Shown: piece by piece, positions 22,943-33,905 of the stretch
How the letters are laid out: each line of letters opens with the position of its first letter
Position numbering within the stretch: position 1 is the first letter of the stretch
Assembly (NCBI GenBank): GCA_001566295.1
Contig: KQ964246.1
Location: 3,596,001-3,660,000, forward strand
DNA: 64,000 bases
Source of the DNA: Microdochium bolleyi
Lineage: Eukaryota > Ascomycota > Sordariomycetes > Xylariales > Microdochiaceae
Direction of reading: 5' to 3'
Notes under the pieces: model-generated
Seen by the model: the letters and a program-made list of their open reading frames with translations, nothing else
Databases searched by the model: none
Told to the model about the DNA's origin: nothing
Made by a program: the position numbers and the translations under genes

Positions 22943-24072
22943 TCAATAACCATTATCTTTATACTGTACCGCCAACTCTTCCCCCTTCTCCCACCTCAGG
23001 ATATTCTCTACCTGCTGCTTATACCACCCGTGAATGGTCGCGTCTTGGACATAGCCCATATGCGGCGTGAGCAAAACTCGACTCTTGCCGTCTATGCCCC
23101 ACCTCGTCGTCCTCCACTCGCTGTTGACAGGCAGAGGCTCGGTGTCATACACATCGATTGCGATGCCGCTGATCTGTCCCTTCTTCGCGACCTGGAGAAG
23201 GTCGTCCTGGACTACCAGTGGGCCTCGCGCCGCGTTGATGAACAAGGCGGTCTTCTTCATCTTGTTGAGGTCCGAGGCGTTGATAAGCCCCCTCGACCGC
23301 TCCGACAAGACAAGCTGGATGTTCACCACGTCCGCTGTGCTGAACAGCTCGTCGCGGCTAACCACCTTGAACGTCTTCTCGCCGTTTTCGTCCTCTGTGG
23401 GCAGCCCTGCCTTGCGCGCCTTTTCGTCCGCGGCCTCCTGTGTGAGGTTCGTGCTCCAAGCAATGATCTTCATATTGAAAGCGACCTTGAGGATCTTGGA
23501 CACGGCGAAGCCGAGGCGCCCGAAACCCACGGCGCCGAAAGTCCTTCCCGTTAAATTAGTGGCCAAGGTCGTCTGCCAGAAGCCGGCCTTCATGGCGGCG
23601 TTCTCCTGCGCGATATTCCGAGCGATGCCGAGAATCAGAGCGACACAGTGCTGTGTAGTGCTGTCTGGGTCCAGGGGTTCCGCAGTCGTGCCGGCCACGG
23701 GAATGCCACGCTCGGTCAGGGCCGAGACCTCGAGTGAGGCGTTGCGGCCGCTGGTGGTCAGCAAGAGCTTAAGATTTGGTAGATTCGCGATGAGGTCTCG
23801 AGGGAAAGGTGTCCGTTCTCTCATCGTGCCTGGTCTCACGGTTAATTCTGGTGTATTTTTGACAGGGCGCAATCACGCTTACAAATGATCTGGAACGGCT
23901 CCAGCCTCTTGATAAGTGCAAGCTTGTCATCTCGTGTTGCTTCTGGGTGATTGTACGGCAGTAGTGTATCGGAAAACGTCGTGACCTCATACTTGGCCGA
24001 GTCCAGAGCGGCGAAATGTTCTGGAGAGATCTCCTGGTAGTCATCCAGCACGGCAACTTGGACTGGGGCCAT
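22943..24072 (-). CDS. D-isomer-specific 2-hydroxyacid dehydrogenase
   Basis: NAD(P)-dependent reductase of 2-oxoacids (phosphoglycerate, glyoxylate or hydroxypyruvate type). Model: exon 23883-24072, intron 23830-23882 (53 nt), exon 22943-23829; 358 aa. The splice creates IICTMRERTPFPRDLI, a junction conserved in this fungal subgroup. The nucleotide-binding motif is GAVGFGRLG. Catalytic Arg lies in INAARGPLV, Glu in DVYDTEPLP and His in TPHMGY. Length is normal. The physiological substrate cannot be told from the sequence. It is divergent from adenylosuccinate synthetase across about 1 kb. Confidence 0.92.
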
Positions 24073-25057
24073 TGTCAAGGAGTGGTGGGGTTTGTTTGAT
24101 CTAGGCTTGGGGACAAATTGACTAGCATGGAATTCTTGCGACTTGCTTAGCAGAATGTGGCCCTGGGGTATCTGGGAACGAGCGAAAAAGTCTTGATGAG
24201 TCGGCAGGGGATGGTGCGAAGCCAAAGATGATATGCGGAGACGGAACGGAAACACGCTGAACGTGCGGAGGCGTAGTGGGGGCTGGGAGCTCCGGATTGC
24301 CCCGCTCCGCAGGTGCCGGCGTCGGCGCACCCGACTCACCAGCCGAGATTGGTCAGTTCGGGAGGCCGGGGATCACGAGATGCAAGTTGAGTAGCTGCAA
24401 CTGGTCGAGTGCTGCGACATTGGGGAATTTGGAGATTGAGCCATGCGAAGGAGAAGAGAGCCGGTCAAGGACTCGAGTAGAGAGAGCTGCGTGCGAGGCA
24501 AGAAACATGGGGCAGTACCGCGATGGGGCGATCGATGCCTGCGGTGGCGGGATCCAAACGGATTCAGATCAATGATGGAAAATCCCCGCAGGACAGTCGC
24601 ATGGTTTCAAGAGGTTAACTCGAGTTCGAATGCCAATGGATCAAGGCAGACAATGGACAACTCATTAGGAGACAGCTTCCCCAGAGACAATTATTCGGCA
24701 TCGGCAAGCGCGGTTCCCCATGGAAGTGCTCACCACCAATTGATTAGCCGTATCCCGAACCGACTCCGGGTTGAGAAGGGACCAGACCCACTCTACGGGC
24801 CAGCTGCTCACTGAGCACGCAATCAGCACGGCAAGCCACCTGGGCAGGGTGGGCGGCCGACGTCACGGCGACAACCGGAGGGCTCCACCGAGGGGCAGCC
24901 CAGCAGACCCCACCATTGGACGTGCGAAATATTCATATCGCGGCGTGCCGGCGGCGGCGCAACGCGCGACTTTCTCTCTTCTTCGACGTTTTAACCGCAC
25001 AGTCACGAAAACACCCGCCCAACCCCAGTTTCCCACCTGTTGCTGTTCCCAAGGATA
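24073..25057. other. Divergent intergenic region (hydroxyacid dehydrogenase / ADE12)
   Basis: About 985 bp between two start codons on opposite strands. No coding sequence recognised; expected to contain both promoters. Confidence 0.5.
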
Positions 25058-27226
25058 ATGGCTACGATCGTCCTTGGTACCGCCTTCGGCGACGAAGGCA
25101 AAGGCAAGCTTGTCGACATCCTCAGCCACGAGGTCAAGCTTTGCGCCAGAGCCCAGGTCAGTCGATCCTGCCGAGTCCATGCTCTACATTGGTGCCATTG
25201 GATTGCCTCACGAAATGTACTATTTGTGCATTGGTAGCAGGCGGTCGGTTGAGATCTTTTCGCTAACTTTTCGCGCGACCAGGGTGGCCACAATGGTACA
25301 GTCACCTCCCCGAAAACAGCATCCGCAATCGGCTCGAGGACCAAGAATCTAACATGGCACGCCTAATCCTACAGCCGGACATACAGTTGTTGCCAATGGT
25401 GTCAACTATGACTTCCGTAAGTTTTGTGGCACCACGGCACCTGCATGGACAGACAGTAAATGTTTCATTGACTAACGCAAAAGACATGTATTGCAGACCT
25501 CCTGCCCTCAGGCCTGGTGAACCCTGCCTGCACCAACCTGGTCGGCTCTGGAGCCGTTGTCCACGTTCCCACCTTCTTCAAGGAGCTCGAAGACCTCGAG
25601 AAAAAGGGTCTCCCAAATGTCCGTGGCCGCATCCTCCTTTCCGACCGATGCCACATCATCACCGACTGTCACATTCGCGTCGATGGCCTTGAGGAAAAGG
25701 AGCTGGCTGGTCGCAACATCGGCACCACCAACCGCGGTATGCCCACGGTGCCCTCCATAAAGCACATCGCTTCTGGCCGGCATATGCTAACTTAAAGCGA
25801 TAGGCATTGGCCCCACCTACAGCACAATGGCCTCCCGCAACGGCATCACGCTGAGCGAGATGTTCGATGAAGAGGTTTTCGAGCGCAAGCTCCGTGCGCT
25901 GGCATACGGCTTCAAGAAGCGGTTTGGCGACCTCCTCGAATACGACGTCGACGAGGAGGTCCAGCGGTTCAAGGGCTACAGGACCGAGCTCCAGGTATGT
26001 CCGGGCTGTAGGGTGTAGCAGGTGGCAGGACGGAATATGAGACTGACAATTCTGCCGCGCAGCAATACGTTGTGGACGCCGTTCCCCTCATGTCCGATGC
26101 GCAGGCCAAGGGTGTCAAGATCTTGATCGAGGGCGCGCAGGCTCTCATGCTTGACATCAACTTCGGCACCTACCCCTTCGTAAGCTATAGACACCACCCG
26201 GCCGACTCTTAGCTTGTCATGCTGACTGTCGTTCTTATTAGGTCACCTCTTCCAACACCGGTCTCGGCGGCATCTTCACTGGTCTCGCCCTTGACCCCCG
26301 CAAGATTGACAACATTATCGGTGTCGTCAAGGCTTACTCCACTAGAGTCGGCTCCGGCCACCTGCCGACAGAGCTTTTCGACGCGGACGGCGAGAAACTC
26401 CGTACGTTTTACCCTGCCTTTGCTTTATAATATCTTCAAGCACTAACAGCCATTGCAGAGAAAATCGGCCACGAGGTCGGCGTATCAACAGGCCGCCCCC
26501 GCAGATGGTACGTCTCTTGAAGGATCTGTACGACAGTCACGACACTAACAAGGATTCCAGTGGTTGGCTCGACTTGGTGGTTGTGAAGTACTCGCACGTG
26601 AGTTAACCGACCAAATAACCATCAACATATGTGGGACCAACGAGACTAACAGCACATTCCAGGCCATTAACCACTACACGTCGCTCAACCTGACCAAGCT
26701 CGACATCCTCGACACCTTCCCCGTGATCAAGGTCAGCCTAAATTTCCCTCCGAACGATCGACCGACAACATCACATCACGAATGCTAAACATACAAATTT
26801 GCAGGTTGCCGTCGCCTACAAAGACCCCAGAACCGGCGAGGAGATCCCGTCGTTCCCCGCGGACCAGAAGCTGCTCGAGAGCGTCGAGGTCGTGGTACGT
26901 AGCTCTGAAAAGCTGTTCCGATGGAAACCTCCGCAAGTTGCATCGAGAAGATTGCTAACCTGTTCATCTTTGTCACTTTAGTACAAGGAGTTCGAGGGCT
27001 GGAACTCGTCGACGACTTCCGTCACAGACTGGTACTCCCTCCCGCTGAAAGCGCGGAAGTACATCGAGTTCATCGAGGAGTTTGGTGAGTTGCCCACCCC
27101 ACATCCACGTCGCTAGCCGACAGAGAGGACATTGCTAACAAGAACTGTGTCACTGTAGTTGGTGTCAAGGTCGGCTGGATCGGTACCGGTCCTAAGCGCG
27201 AGGACATGATTGTCCGCAAGGTCTAG
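25058..27226 (+). CDS. ADE12: Adenylosuccinate synthetase (13 exons)
   Basis: Joins IMP and aspartate using GTP to give adenylosuccinate, the first committed step to AMP. Exons: 25058-25156, 25283-25295 (13 nt), 25375-25416, 25497-25736, 25804-25994, 26063-26179, 26242-26401, 26459-26507, 26561-26597, 26663-26731, 26805-26894, 26982-27084 and 27159-27226; 425 aa, all GT-AG and in frame. GDEGKGK (residues 11-17) is the phosphate-binding loop with catalytic Asp12. [13 protein letters not shown], assembled across the micro-exon, supplies the catalytic His. [24 protein letters not shown] and GWLDLVV are further family blocks. The residue before FGDEGKGK is Ala instead of the usual Gln. Intron density is much higher than in the neighbours. 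Confidence 0.96.
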
Positions 27227-28523
27227 ACCGATTCAGCAGTGGAAAGGCCGCTGGGGCCAAGTACTCCAGAGTAGAGAATCCTGGAACGGATTCTTTACAT
27301 AACCCCCGAAAACAAGTAGAAGAGTCAGCGTGTGGAGTGACTCCCATCATGATAGACCTAGGCCATGAGGAAAACCGTTCTGCGCAGTAGCTGCGCACAG
27401 CAGGACACATGTCCCGTATATACCAAAAAAAGCCAAAATCCTGGAGAAGACGAATATGGCATCTATTGCGTAAAGAGGACAAAATCTGCGAGTTATGCAA
27501 ATTACGACATGAGAGACACACGTATTGCAACCCGCGTCCACTGAGTCATTGCCAACGCACTGCAGGGCGCAAAAGTGGGGTCCCGGCGTCGGAGCTTGAC
27601 CAGTCCACGGGTGCTTATTTCCGGGACCCGAATCCGACCAGGACAGCCAGCGAAGCCGAGGCGTCCTGACTTTAGAGAGCTTCAACAGCAGAGCGGCTTG
27701 AGATCCATCAGAACACATCAAAACAAGACTGCAGAACGCATTTTAAAATCTATACGCTAGGCTCCTGAGATCCGTTTCCTCGGCACAAAAGCCTTCAGCT
27801 CAGGAAGGCTGGAATGTGTACCATCACGTCGAGGCATGCTCGTCATAATGCACTGCTCTGTGAGCCGAGTGCCGAGGATTCCCTGCCTATTTCCCCACTT
27901 TCCTCAAAAGACCGGACTTCCTAATTCGGGCGCCCCTGGGCCCTTTCCGTTGCGCACGACTGTCGACATTGATCGTATGCTTTGTTATGTTATGTAAAGG
28001 CCCCGGTTGTCGGCCATTTGTCACAAATATGGATAGAGCCATGTACCCCTGCTCATGACGCGAAGCGTAGCGCGGAACAAAATGTCTGGGGTGCATTCTG
28101 CCCCGGAGCAATCTGATCTTCTGGTTGAATTTTTGATCATTTAAGGGCCCTCGATCCTGGGCGATCTGAAGCGTGGATCGGCGTCATTGACTTGCAGCAC
28201 CCTGAATTCCCACGCCCTGCCCCTTGCGCCAAGTATCGAACCCGACTTGCTCTTTGTTCCATAGTCTGCCTGAAGTTCTTGAGCAGTGGTCCTGCACTAC
28301 AAACCTCGATCCAACTTTAGCATACAGCTCAGCGCTCGAAGTCTTGTCCTATCCTTGCCAAAGATTGTATCGGATTCCGCTGCGGCCTGGTCCGCGACCT
28401 TTGTTTGCGCTGCAGCTTTCATCACAGCCGCCTATCGAGCCCACGGCAGGCTCTGCTTCGTTGCTCGTTCGAAGCAATCTCAGTACTGGTCCGAAGTGTT
28501 CGGGTGTTCCCCTCCCGCACGAC
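27227..28523. other. Intergenic
   Basis: About 1.3 kb between two plus-strand genes: 3' flank of ADE12 and promoter of the MFS gene. No recognisable coding sequence. Confidence 0.5.
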
Positions 28524-30708
28524 ATGACAAGTACGAGCGCAAGCGCAGCAACCCCTGGCGAAGGCAAGATGCGCCACGGTGTAGAGAAAAGCGATGTTGG
28601 CGGCGAAGGATCAGTTCCTGTGCACCAACGATCGGAGGATCGTGCTGCCAACACGACACCGTTGAGGACTGTGGACGGCGACAAGAACGATACAACCACA
28701 GGCCCGCATGCAAGTTCGGAACCGTCAGCCGATAACACGGGGAGCGAGTCGGAGCTCGCCGCGGCGAAGGACCCCGAGGCTGGGCGCACAAAGATGCAGA
28801 CAATAGTCATTGTCCTCGCGCTGGCATCAGGTCTTTTTCTTGCGGCCCTGGACACGACCATCATCACGACGGCGATCCCGACAATCTCTGCCCAGTTCGA
28901 ATCGCCCCTGGGCTACACCTGGATCGGGAGCGCATATCTCCTCACGAACGCGGCTGTGGTGCCGTTCTGGGGCAAGATCTCGGATATCTGGGGCCGGAAG
29001 CCGATTCTGCTCCTCGCCGTTGCCATATTCTGGGTGGGATCATTGCTGTGTGCGCTCAGCGTCAACATGGGAATGTTGATAGGAGCGAGGGCTGTGCAAG
29101 GCGCTGGAGGTGAGTGTCACTGGAAAAGCACTTTCTGCAAAGCACGCAATCAGGACGGGAGTTGAAAGACCGAAGCCTCAGGGCTGGGCCGCCCAAGAGA
29201 GCGTGTGGGTTGTGGTGGCCGGCGCGGCATGGTGAGGCAGCCGCGACCGGCTAGCCGCACTGCCCCGTTCTCCGCCCGTGATGTCGGCCGGAACACAGCT
29301 AATCGGTGTCTAGGCGGCGGCATCATCGTCCTCGTCAACATCTGCATTGGCGATCTGTTTTCACTTCGCAATCGCGGCTTGCTATTCGCTTTGATGGGTT
29401 TCGTATGGGCTATTGCCTCAGCAGTCGGTCCAGTCCTCGGAGGCGTCTTCACTTCTCAGGCATCATGGAGATGGTATGTTCCACCCGGACGCTTTGCATG
29501 AAATAGAGGCGATATTGGCCCAGACTGACATTATATACAGGTGCTTCTGGGTCAATCTGCCCATTTCGGGCGTTGGTTTCGTGGTGCTCTACTTTGTGCT
29601 CAGTCTGCATAATCCGCGGACACCGTTGAAGAGCGGCCTCGCTGCTCTCGACTGGCTTGGCAGTCTGTTCATCATCGGCGGAACGTTGATGTTTCTGCTT
29701 GGACTCGAGTTTGGCGGCATCACCTTCCCATGGAACTCGGCAGCCATCATCTGCCTGCTCCTCTTCGGCATCCTCACGATTGGACTCTTTGTTGCGGTGG
29801 AGAAGTGGTATGCCGAGTACCCGATCATCCCCCTGCGGCTATTCACCGACCGGTCCAACATTGCCATTTTCCTCGTCAGCTTCTGCCATGCCGCGGTCTT
29901 CATGTCTGGAAGCTACTGGCTTCCTCTGTACTTCCAGGCTGTATTACGAGCCACATCTCTGCAGTCGGGCATATATCTCTTGCCATACATGGTCACGTTG
30001 TCTATCTCCTCCATCTTCTCCGGGGTCTACATCCGCAAGACCGGCAAGTACATCCCGGCCATCGTCTCGGGCATGGTTCTCATGACCTTGGGTTTCGGCC
30101 TCTATAACGACTACGACGCGCACTCGTCCTGGGCCAAAATCGTGCTCTACCAGATCGTCGCAGGTATCGGGGTAGGGCCAAATTTCCAGGCCCCACTGAT
30201 TGGTCTACAGTCGACAGTCGAGCCTCGCGACGTTGCGTCCGCCACGAGTACTTTCTCATTCATACGCCAGCTCGCGACATCCACCTCGGTCGTTATCGGC
30301 GGCGTCTTGTTCCAAAACTCGATGGAGAACCAGTACCCCATGCTGCTCGCGGAGCTCGGTCCAGAACTCGCGAACTCGCTCTCCGGAGGCAATGCAGCGG
30401 GCAGCGTCAACCTCGTCGCCGCTCTCGAGGGCAGGGAAGGCGACCTCGCCCGTGACGCCTACGCAGTCAGTCTGCGCAACATGTATATATTTTACACTGC
30501 GCTTTCGGCCCTGGGCGCCTTTCTGTCTCTTTTCATCAAGGCTAGGGTCCTGAGCAAGGAGCATACCGAGCACAAGACGGGGCTGCAGACACTGAGGAGG
30601 CGTGGCGATGACACAGTTGCTCCCGAGACTGCCGGCTCACCTGACCCCGAGAAGGCTGAAGGTGGACTTGCTACCTCGAAGGGGGTGAATGGCAAGGGGA
30701 CTGCCTGA
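28524..30708 (+). CDS. MFS multidrug/toxin efflux transporter, 14-TM DHA2 type
   Basis: Proton-coupled exporter of drugs or small metabolites at the plasma membrane. Model: exons 28524-29109, 29314-29473 and 29541-30708; introns 29110-29313 and 29474-29540; 637 aa. An N-terminal hydrophilic tail of about 90 residues precedes the first membrane span. LDTTIITTAIPTI (motif D1), GKISDIWGRKP (motif A) and VGPVLGG (antiporter motif C) are all present. I count about 14 hydrophobic segments, as in toxin-pump-like members such as ToxA or SGE1 relatives. The tail after the last span is Glu/Lys-rich. No biosynthetic genes lie beside it, so a specific metabolite substrate is not suggested. Confidence 0.92.
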
Positions 30709-30861
30709 TCAACTCAAAAGTGCAGGCACCGGAGAAACGCTTCCGCAAACGCACGATTTAGATCTACCGCATAGAAAGCTTGTGTTTCATCATTACTAGC
30801 ATATGGAGGTGTACTGCCACGTTGCTTTCGCGGTTTCACTTGATTGATCGTACCCTCTAAA

Positions 30862-30893
30862 CCTCTGAACCTCTGAACCTCTGAACCTCTGAA
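30862..30893. repeat. Four tandem copies of an 8-bp unit (ACCTCTGA)
   Basis: Perfect fourfold direct repeat in the short space between the MFS gene and the next, convergent gene. A degenerate copy precedes it. Confidence 0.9.
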
Positions 30894-30964
30894 CGGCTAG
30901 CTAGCAGGCCATTCACGGCTGACATGGTAGTAAAAGTAAAGAGCTATCTAATCCTGACCACAGG

Positions 30965-31887
30965 TTATGGCAAATGATTATGGCCCCCATCATCACAAGC
31001 TACAACCCCCCTCGACCGCCAGGCGTGTCCTAAGGGCTTGATGAATGGCAGACAGTATACCATGAAGATTGGAGACAAGAGTGAACCGAGAACCAGAGGG
31101 ACCCAGAGGAAGAACCTGAAGAAGATCACACAGAAGACGACCACCAGGTCCGGATCTTCACTGTGTGCCGTGACGTACGCGGCCGCGCAGAGGGAGGCCA
31201 CGATCATGAGACTCGTGAGGCAGCAACGCAGAGCGAGGCAAGGCGCGACGTTGCCGCGGAGGTTGACCCTGGGTGTCGTGCTCGTGTTGTTGCTAATCGC
31301 ATGGCGTGAAGACTGCTCGTGGGTTCGTGTTCCTAGAAGTTGAGACAGAGGCGTGAGTACACGGTCGCTTATTCTATTCAAAGCAGTGTGCCTCAGGGAT
31401 GGACGCCAAATCGAGTTCGGACCCCAGTTAGGAGCTTGCATTTTCCCAAAAAGACTTGTGGCGCTTACTTACTTTGCGATGGCGGCGGCGTCAATGGTGG
31501 CGAGAAAGGCATGTCCCCTCCCCATCCACCTCCCCCACCTCCGCCGCCCCGTCTTCCACCTGCTTCCTCATCTTGCTGTGGCTGTCGCGCAGTAGGAAAT
31601 GGGGCAGCCTCGTCAGTCGTGGCGGGTGTGTTCATGTTGGTCCCGGTCGTCGCGGTAGAGGACGATGACCACTGTTCCTGCTGTGGTGGTCTCTGCTGGG
31701 CTTGGAGTGCGGACTGTTGCTGCTCCAGACGGCGAAGTCCTGCTTCTTCAGCCCGGGCAGCTGCCATGCTCAAAGCCACGGCTGAGCCCAGAAGAAGAGG
31801 TGTCCTCTCGTGAGCGCGGGGAGGCTCCGGTCCACCCTCATCGCCGCTGGACCTGGCTGACGAGGAGGATGAGGACGAGGACGACAT
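30965..31887 (-). CDS. Small poly-Ser N-terminal membrane protein with ERTPLL dileucine motif
   Basis: Not a family I recognise. Model: exon 31473-31887, intron 31333-31472 (donor GTAAGT, acceptor TAG), exon 30965-31332; 260 aa. The N-terminus is Met followed by nine Ser, then an acidic stretch and ERTPLLL (residues 27-33), a match to the [DE]xxxL[LI] endosome/vacuole sorting motif. The middle is Gln/Ser/Gly/Pro-rich. The second exon encodes two hydrophobic segments, LTSLMIVASLCAAAYV and LVVVFCVIFFRFFLWVPLVL (running into a further nonpolar stretch), so the protein probably spans the membrane at least twice. It resembles the next minus-strand gene in layout. Function unknown. Confidence 0.62.
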
Positions 31888-32540
31888 GGCTTTTCCAGGG
31901 CTGGTGTGAAACCGCAGAGAACAGACCAGCTCGCCCAGAAGTACGGAAGGGCAAAGCACACGCTGGAAAGAGCAGAGAAGCAAGAAATTCAAGCGACGGG
32001 CGCCTCAGACGACAAGAGTTCGAGTGTACTCAGGAAAGCATACCTTCCCTGTTCCTCTGCCCACGTTTGACCGGGACTCTGTGTCACCACTAGGCCCCTC
32101 CTCGCCCATCCTACAGCGCTCCCTGCTGGATACAGGAAGAGAGTGAATCATGCAAGTCCCCGTGAGGGAGTATTTGGCGTCCGCACGCCTTGTGTCGCGG
32201 GAACTATGTAGCATCATGCTGGACTACTGTGGACGCTCCCAGTAACTGGTGCTCACTCCACTCGGACATCTCTTTGCATCTCACAGCTTTGCGTTGATCT
32301 GAATTTGTCGTACACTATGTCCTTTGAGACATATCAGGCACATATTTATCCGGGCATGATATCTCCTACCAAGGTTTCGCCCCTGGACACCCTATCTCCC
32401 AGTACTACTTCATCTTAGGCAAGAATACACCTACTGCTTACCGACCTTTCTACCTTATGATCTTCATAACCTTACGCTGGTAAAGATGGACCAAGAAAGG
32501 AAAAAGTAGAGGGGTTTCCTCTCAGAACCTTCATCACAGG
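31888..32540. other. Intergenic between the two poly-Ser protein genes
   Basis: About 650 bp with no recognisable gene; promoter of the 260-aa gene and 3' flank of the 224-aa gene. Confidence 0.5.
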
Positions 32541-33215
32541 TCAACAACAGAACAACCATATAACCAGGAAATACAAGAAAAAGACAAAATTTCTGGGAGC
32601 ATAGCGATCCCGCACAGCTTCGACTGCGAAGGCCCGATCACTAACCGCGTGGTATGTCCCAAGGCCATGGAAGACGGACCACACCGTCGCCCACGTGAGG
32701 ACCACCACAACCACAGTGGCGGGTACACCAACTACCATGCAGCAGCGTAGCGAGGACCTGCTCCTCCTGCTTCCCCTGCTACGTGCCTCGAAGATGGGTT
32801 GCTGGTCAGGCTGGCGCGAGTTGCCATGCAGGTGTCCCCCTCCTGTTTGTGCCTGCACCTGCGCCTCGACGTCGTAGTCGGGCCCCGGGGAAACCCCACG
32901 CCTCTCGTCCTCGTCCTCGGCGATGACAGTGGCGGCGGCGCTGGTTGTGGTGGTGGTGGTGGTGGTGATCGTGGAGCTCGCGTGGGCGTCCGGCACGAGC
33001 GTGTTCGTCGTAGACGAGGACCACCGCCGGGTCGGAGGCGCGGCCGGTCGTGGCTGAGGTGCTGCTGGTGCTGGTGCTGGGTAGATCCGTGTCGCTCTCG
33101 CGGCAGATGCGGTGGGGGCGGCGGCGGCGCGGCGGGCTCTGATCAACGGTCTCCGCTCGTCGTCGGACGAAGACGATGAGGACGATGAGGACGACGAGGA
33201 CGACGAGGATGACAT
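32541..33215 (-). CDS. Small poly-Ser N-terminal membrane protein with ERRPLI dileucine motif
   Basis: Single exon, 224 aa, no family recognised. Met is followed by 16 Ser, then DDERRPLI (residues 18-25), a second match to [DE]xxxL[LI]. The middle is low-complexity (Ala/Pro, then a Thr run). Near the C-terminus are a hydrophobic span VVGVPATVVVVVLTWATVW and another, NFVFFLYFLVIWLFCC, that runs to the end of the protein, with the last two residues Cys-Cys. The poly-Ser tract is coded by a GAN-type trinucleotide repeat on the plus strand (33168-33212). The same order of parts as in the adjacent 260-aa protein suggests a pair with similar sorting, but the sequences are too low-complexity to prove common descent. 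Confidence 0.58.
   Translation of the reverse strand: MSSSSSSSSSSSSSSSSDDERRPLIRARRAAAAPTASAARATRIYPAPAPAAPQPRPAAPPTRRWSSSTTNTLVPDAHASSTITTTTTTTTSAAATVIAEDEDERRGVSPGPDYDVEAQVQAQTGGGHLHGNSRQPDQQPIFEARSRGSRRSRSSLRCCMVVGVPATVVVVVLTWATVWSVFHGLGTYHAVSDRAFAVEAVRDRYAPRNFVFFLYFLVIWLFCC
33168..33212. repeat. Trinucleotide (GAN) repeat coding poly-Ser
   Basis: Fifteen GAN units on the plus strand, read as Asp/Glu-complement Ser codons (TCN/TCG) on the minus strand in the 224-aa protein. Prone to length change. Confidence 0.85.
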
Positions 33216-33905
33216 CGTGCCGGTGAGTGATTGTGTTTGTCAACAAAGCCCGGATACACGTCGACGAAGTATCAACCCTGGGGTTCCAGAATGGAGAGGA
33301 AGTGATCAGTGTGTGACTCCCGGAGAGAGAGAATCGAGCAGAGTTCACCATGGAGTCCCACTGCCCCAGACACTCGGTGGGCTGGATGCACAACTCGATC
33401 AGTGTAGTGTACAGCATGGAGATGCCTGAAGAGGGTGCTCGAGTACTCGTGATACCCTCATTCATATGCCCGAGCAGGTTACCCGTGCGACCACCCCGGG
33501 CCTGTCCAGTGGTCTGGCCGGAAACCAGCCTGTGGCCAAACGAGCATCAAGCATGCAAGGCTCCGCGAAGTAGTTGTCTTGATATGCATGCTCGTGCTAC
33601 CCGAACCAGGGCACCGAAGTGTTGCACTCGGGAAAGCGGGCATGGGCGAGATGCTGCGAGCCGTACACGATACGAAGTAATGTCGCCATGTGTTATTGAG
33701 AAAATTAGTAGTGGTGAAAGACGGGCGCTGTATTAATTGTATGCCGGAAAAATATGTGCTCATGCCATTGTTCCACTATGTCCTACTAGGCATCCGATGC
33801 CAACTGGTCCTTGCCACCTCCACATTCTGACAAACATTTGGGTATCTTCTCCCGCACGAAATCCAGCTGCTCCAGCTCAGCACCGGCACCGAGCGTATCC
33901 CCATC
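33216..33905. other. Intergenic
   Basis: Promoter side of the 224-aa gene and 3' flank of the hydrolase gene. No coding sequence recognised. Confidence 0.5.

Noticed and set aside
28218..28290. B-box-like TATCGAACCC suggesting a minus-strand tRNA
   Set aside because: No A-box at the right distance and no acceptor-stem pairing could be found.
28224..28523. Extended N-terminus of the MFS transporter
   Set aside because: The frame is open upstream but contains no ATG before 28524 and the extra sequence has no transporter features.
33112..33429. Plus-strand frame with an acidic Asp/Glu repeat
   Set aside because: The acidic run is the complement of the poly-Ser repeat in the minus-strand 224-aa gene; the rest has no coding character.
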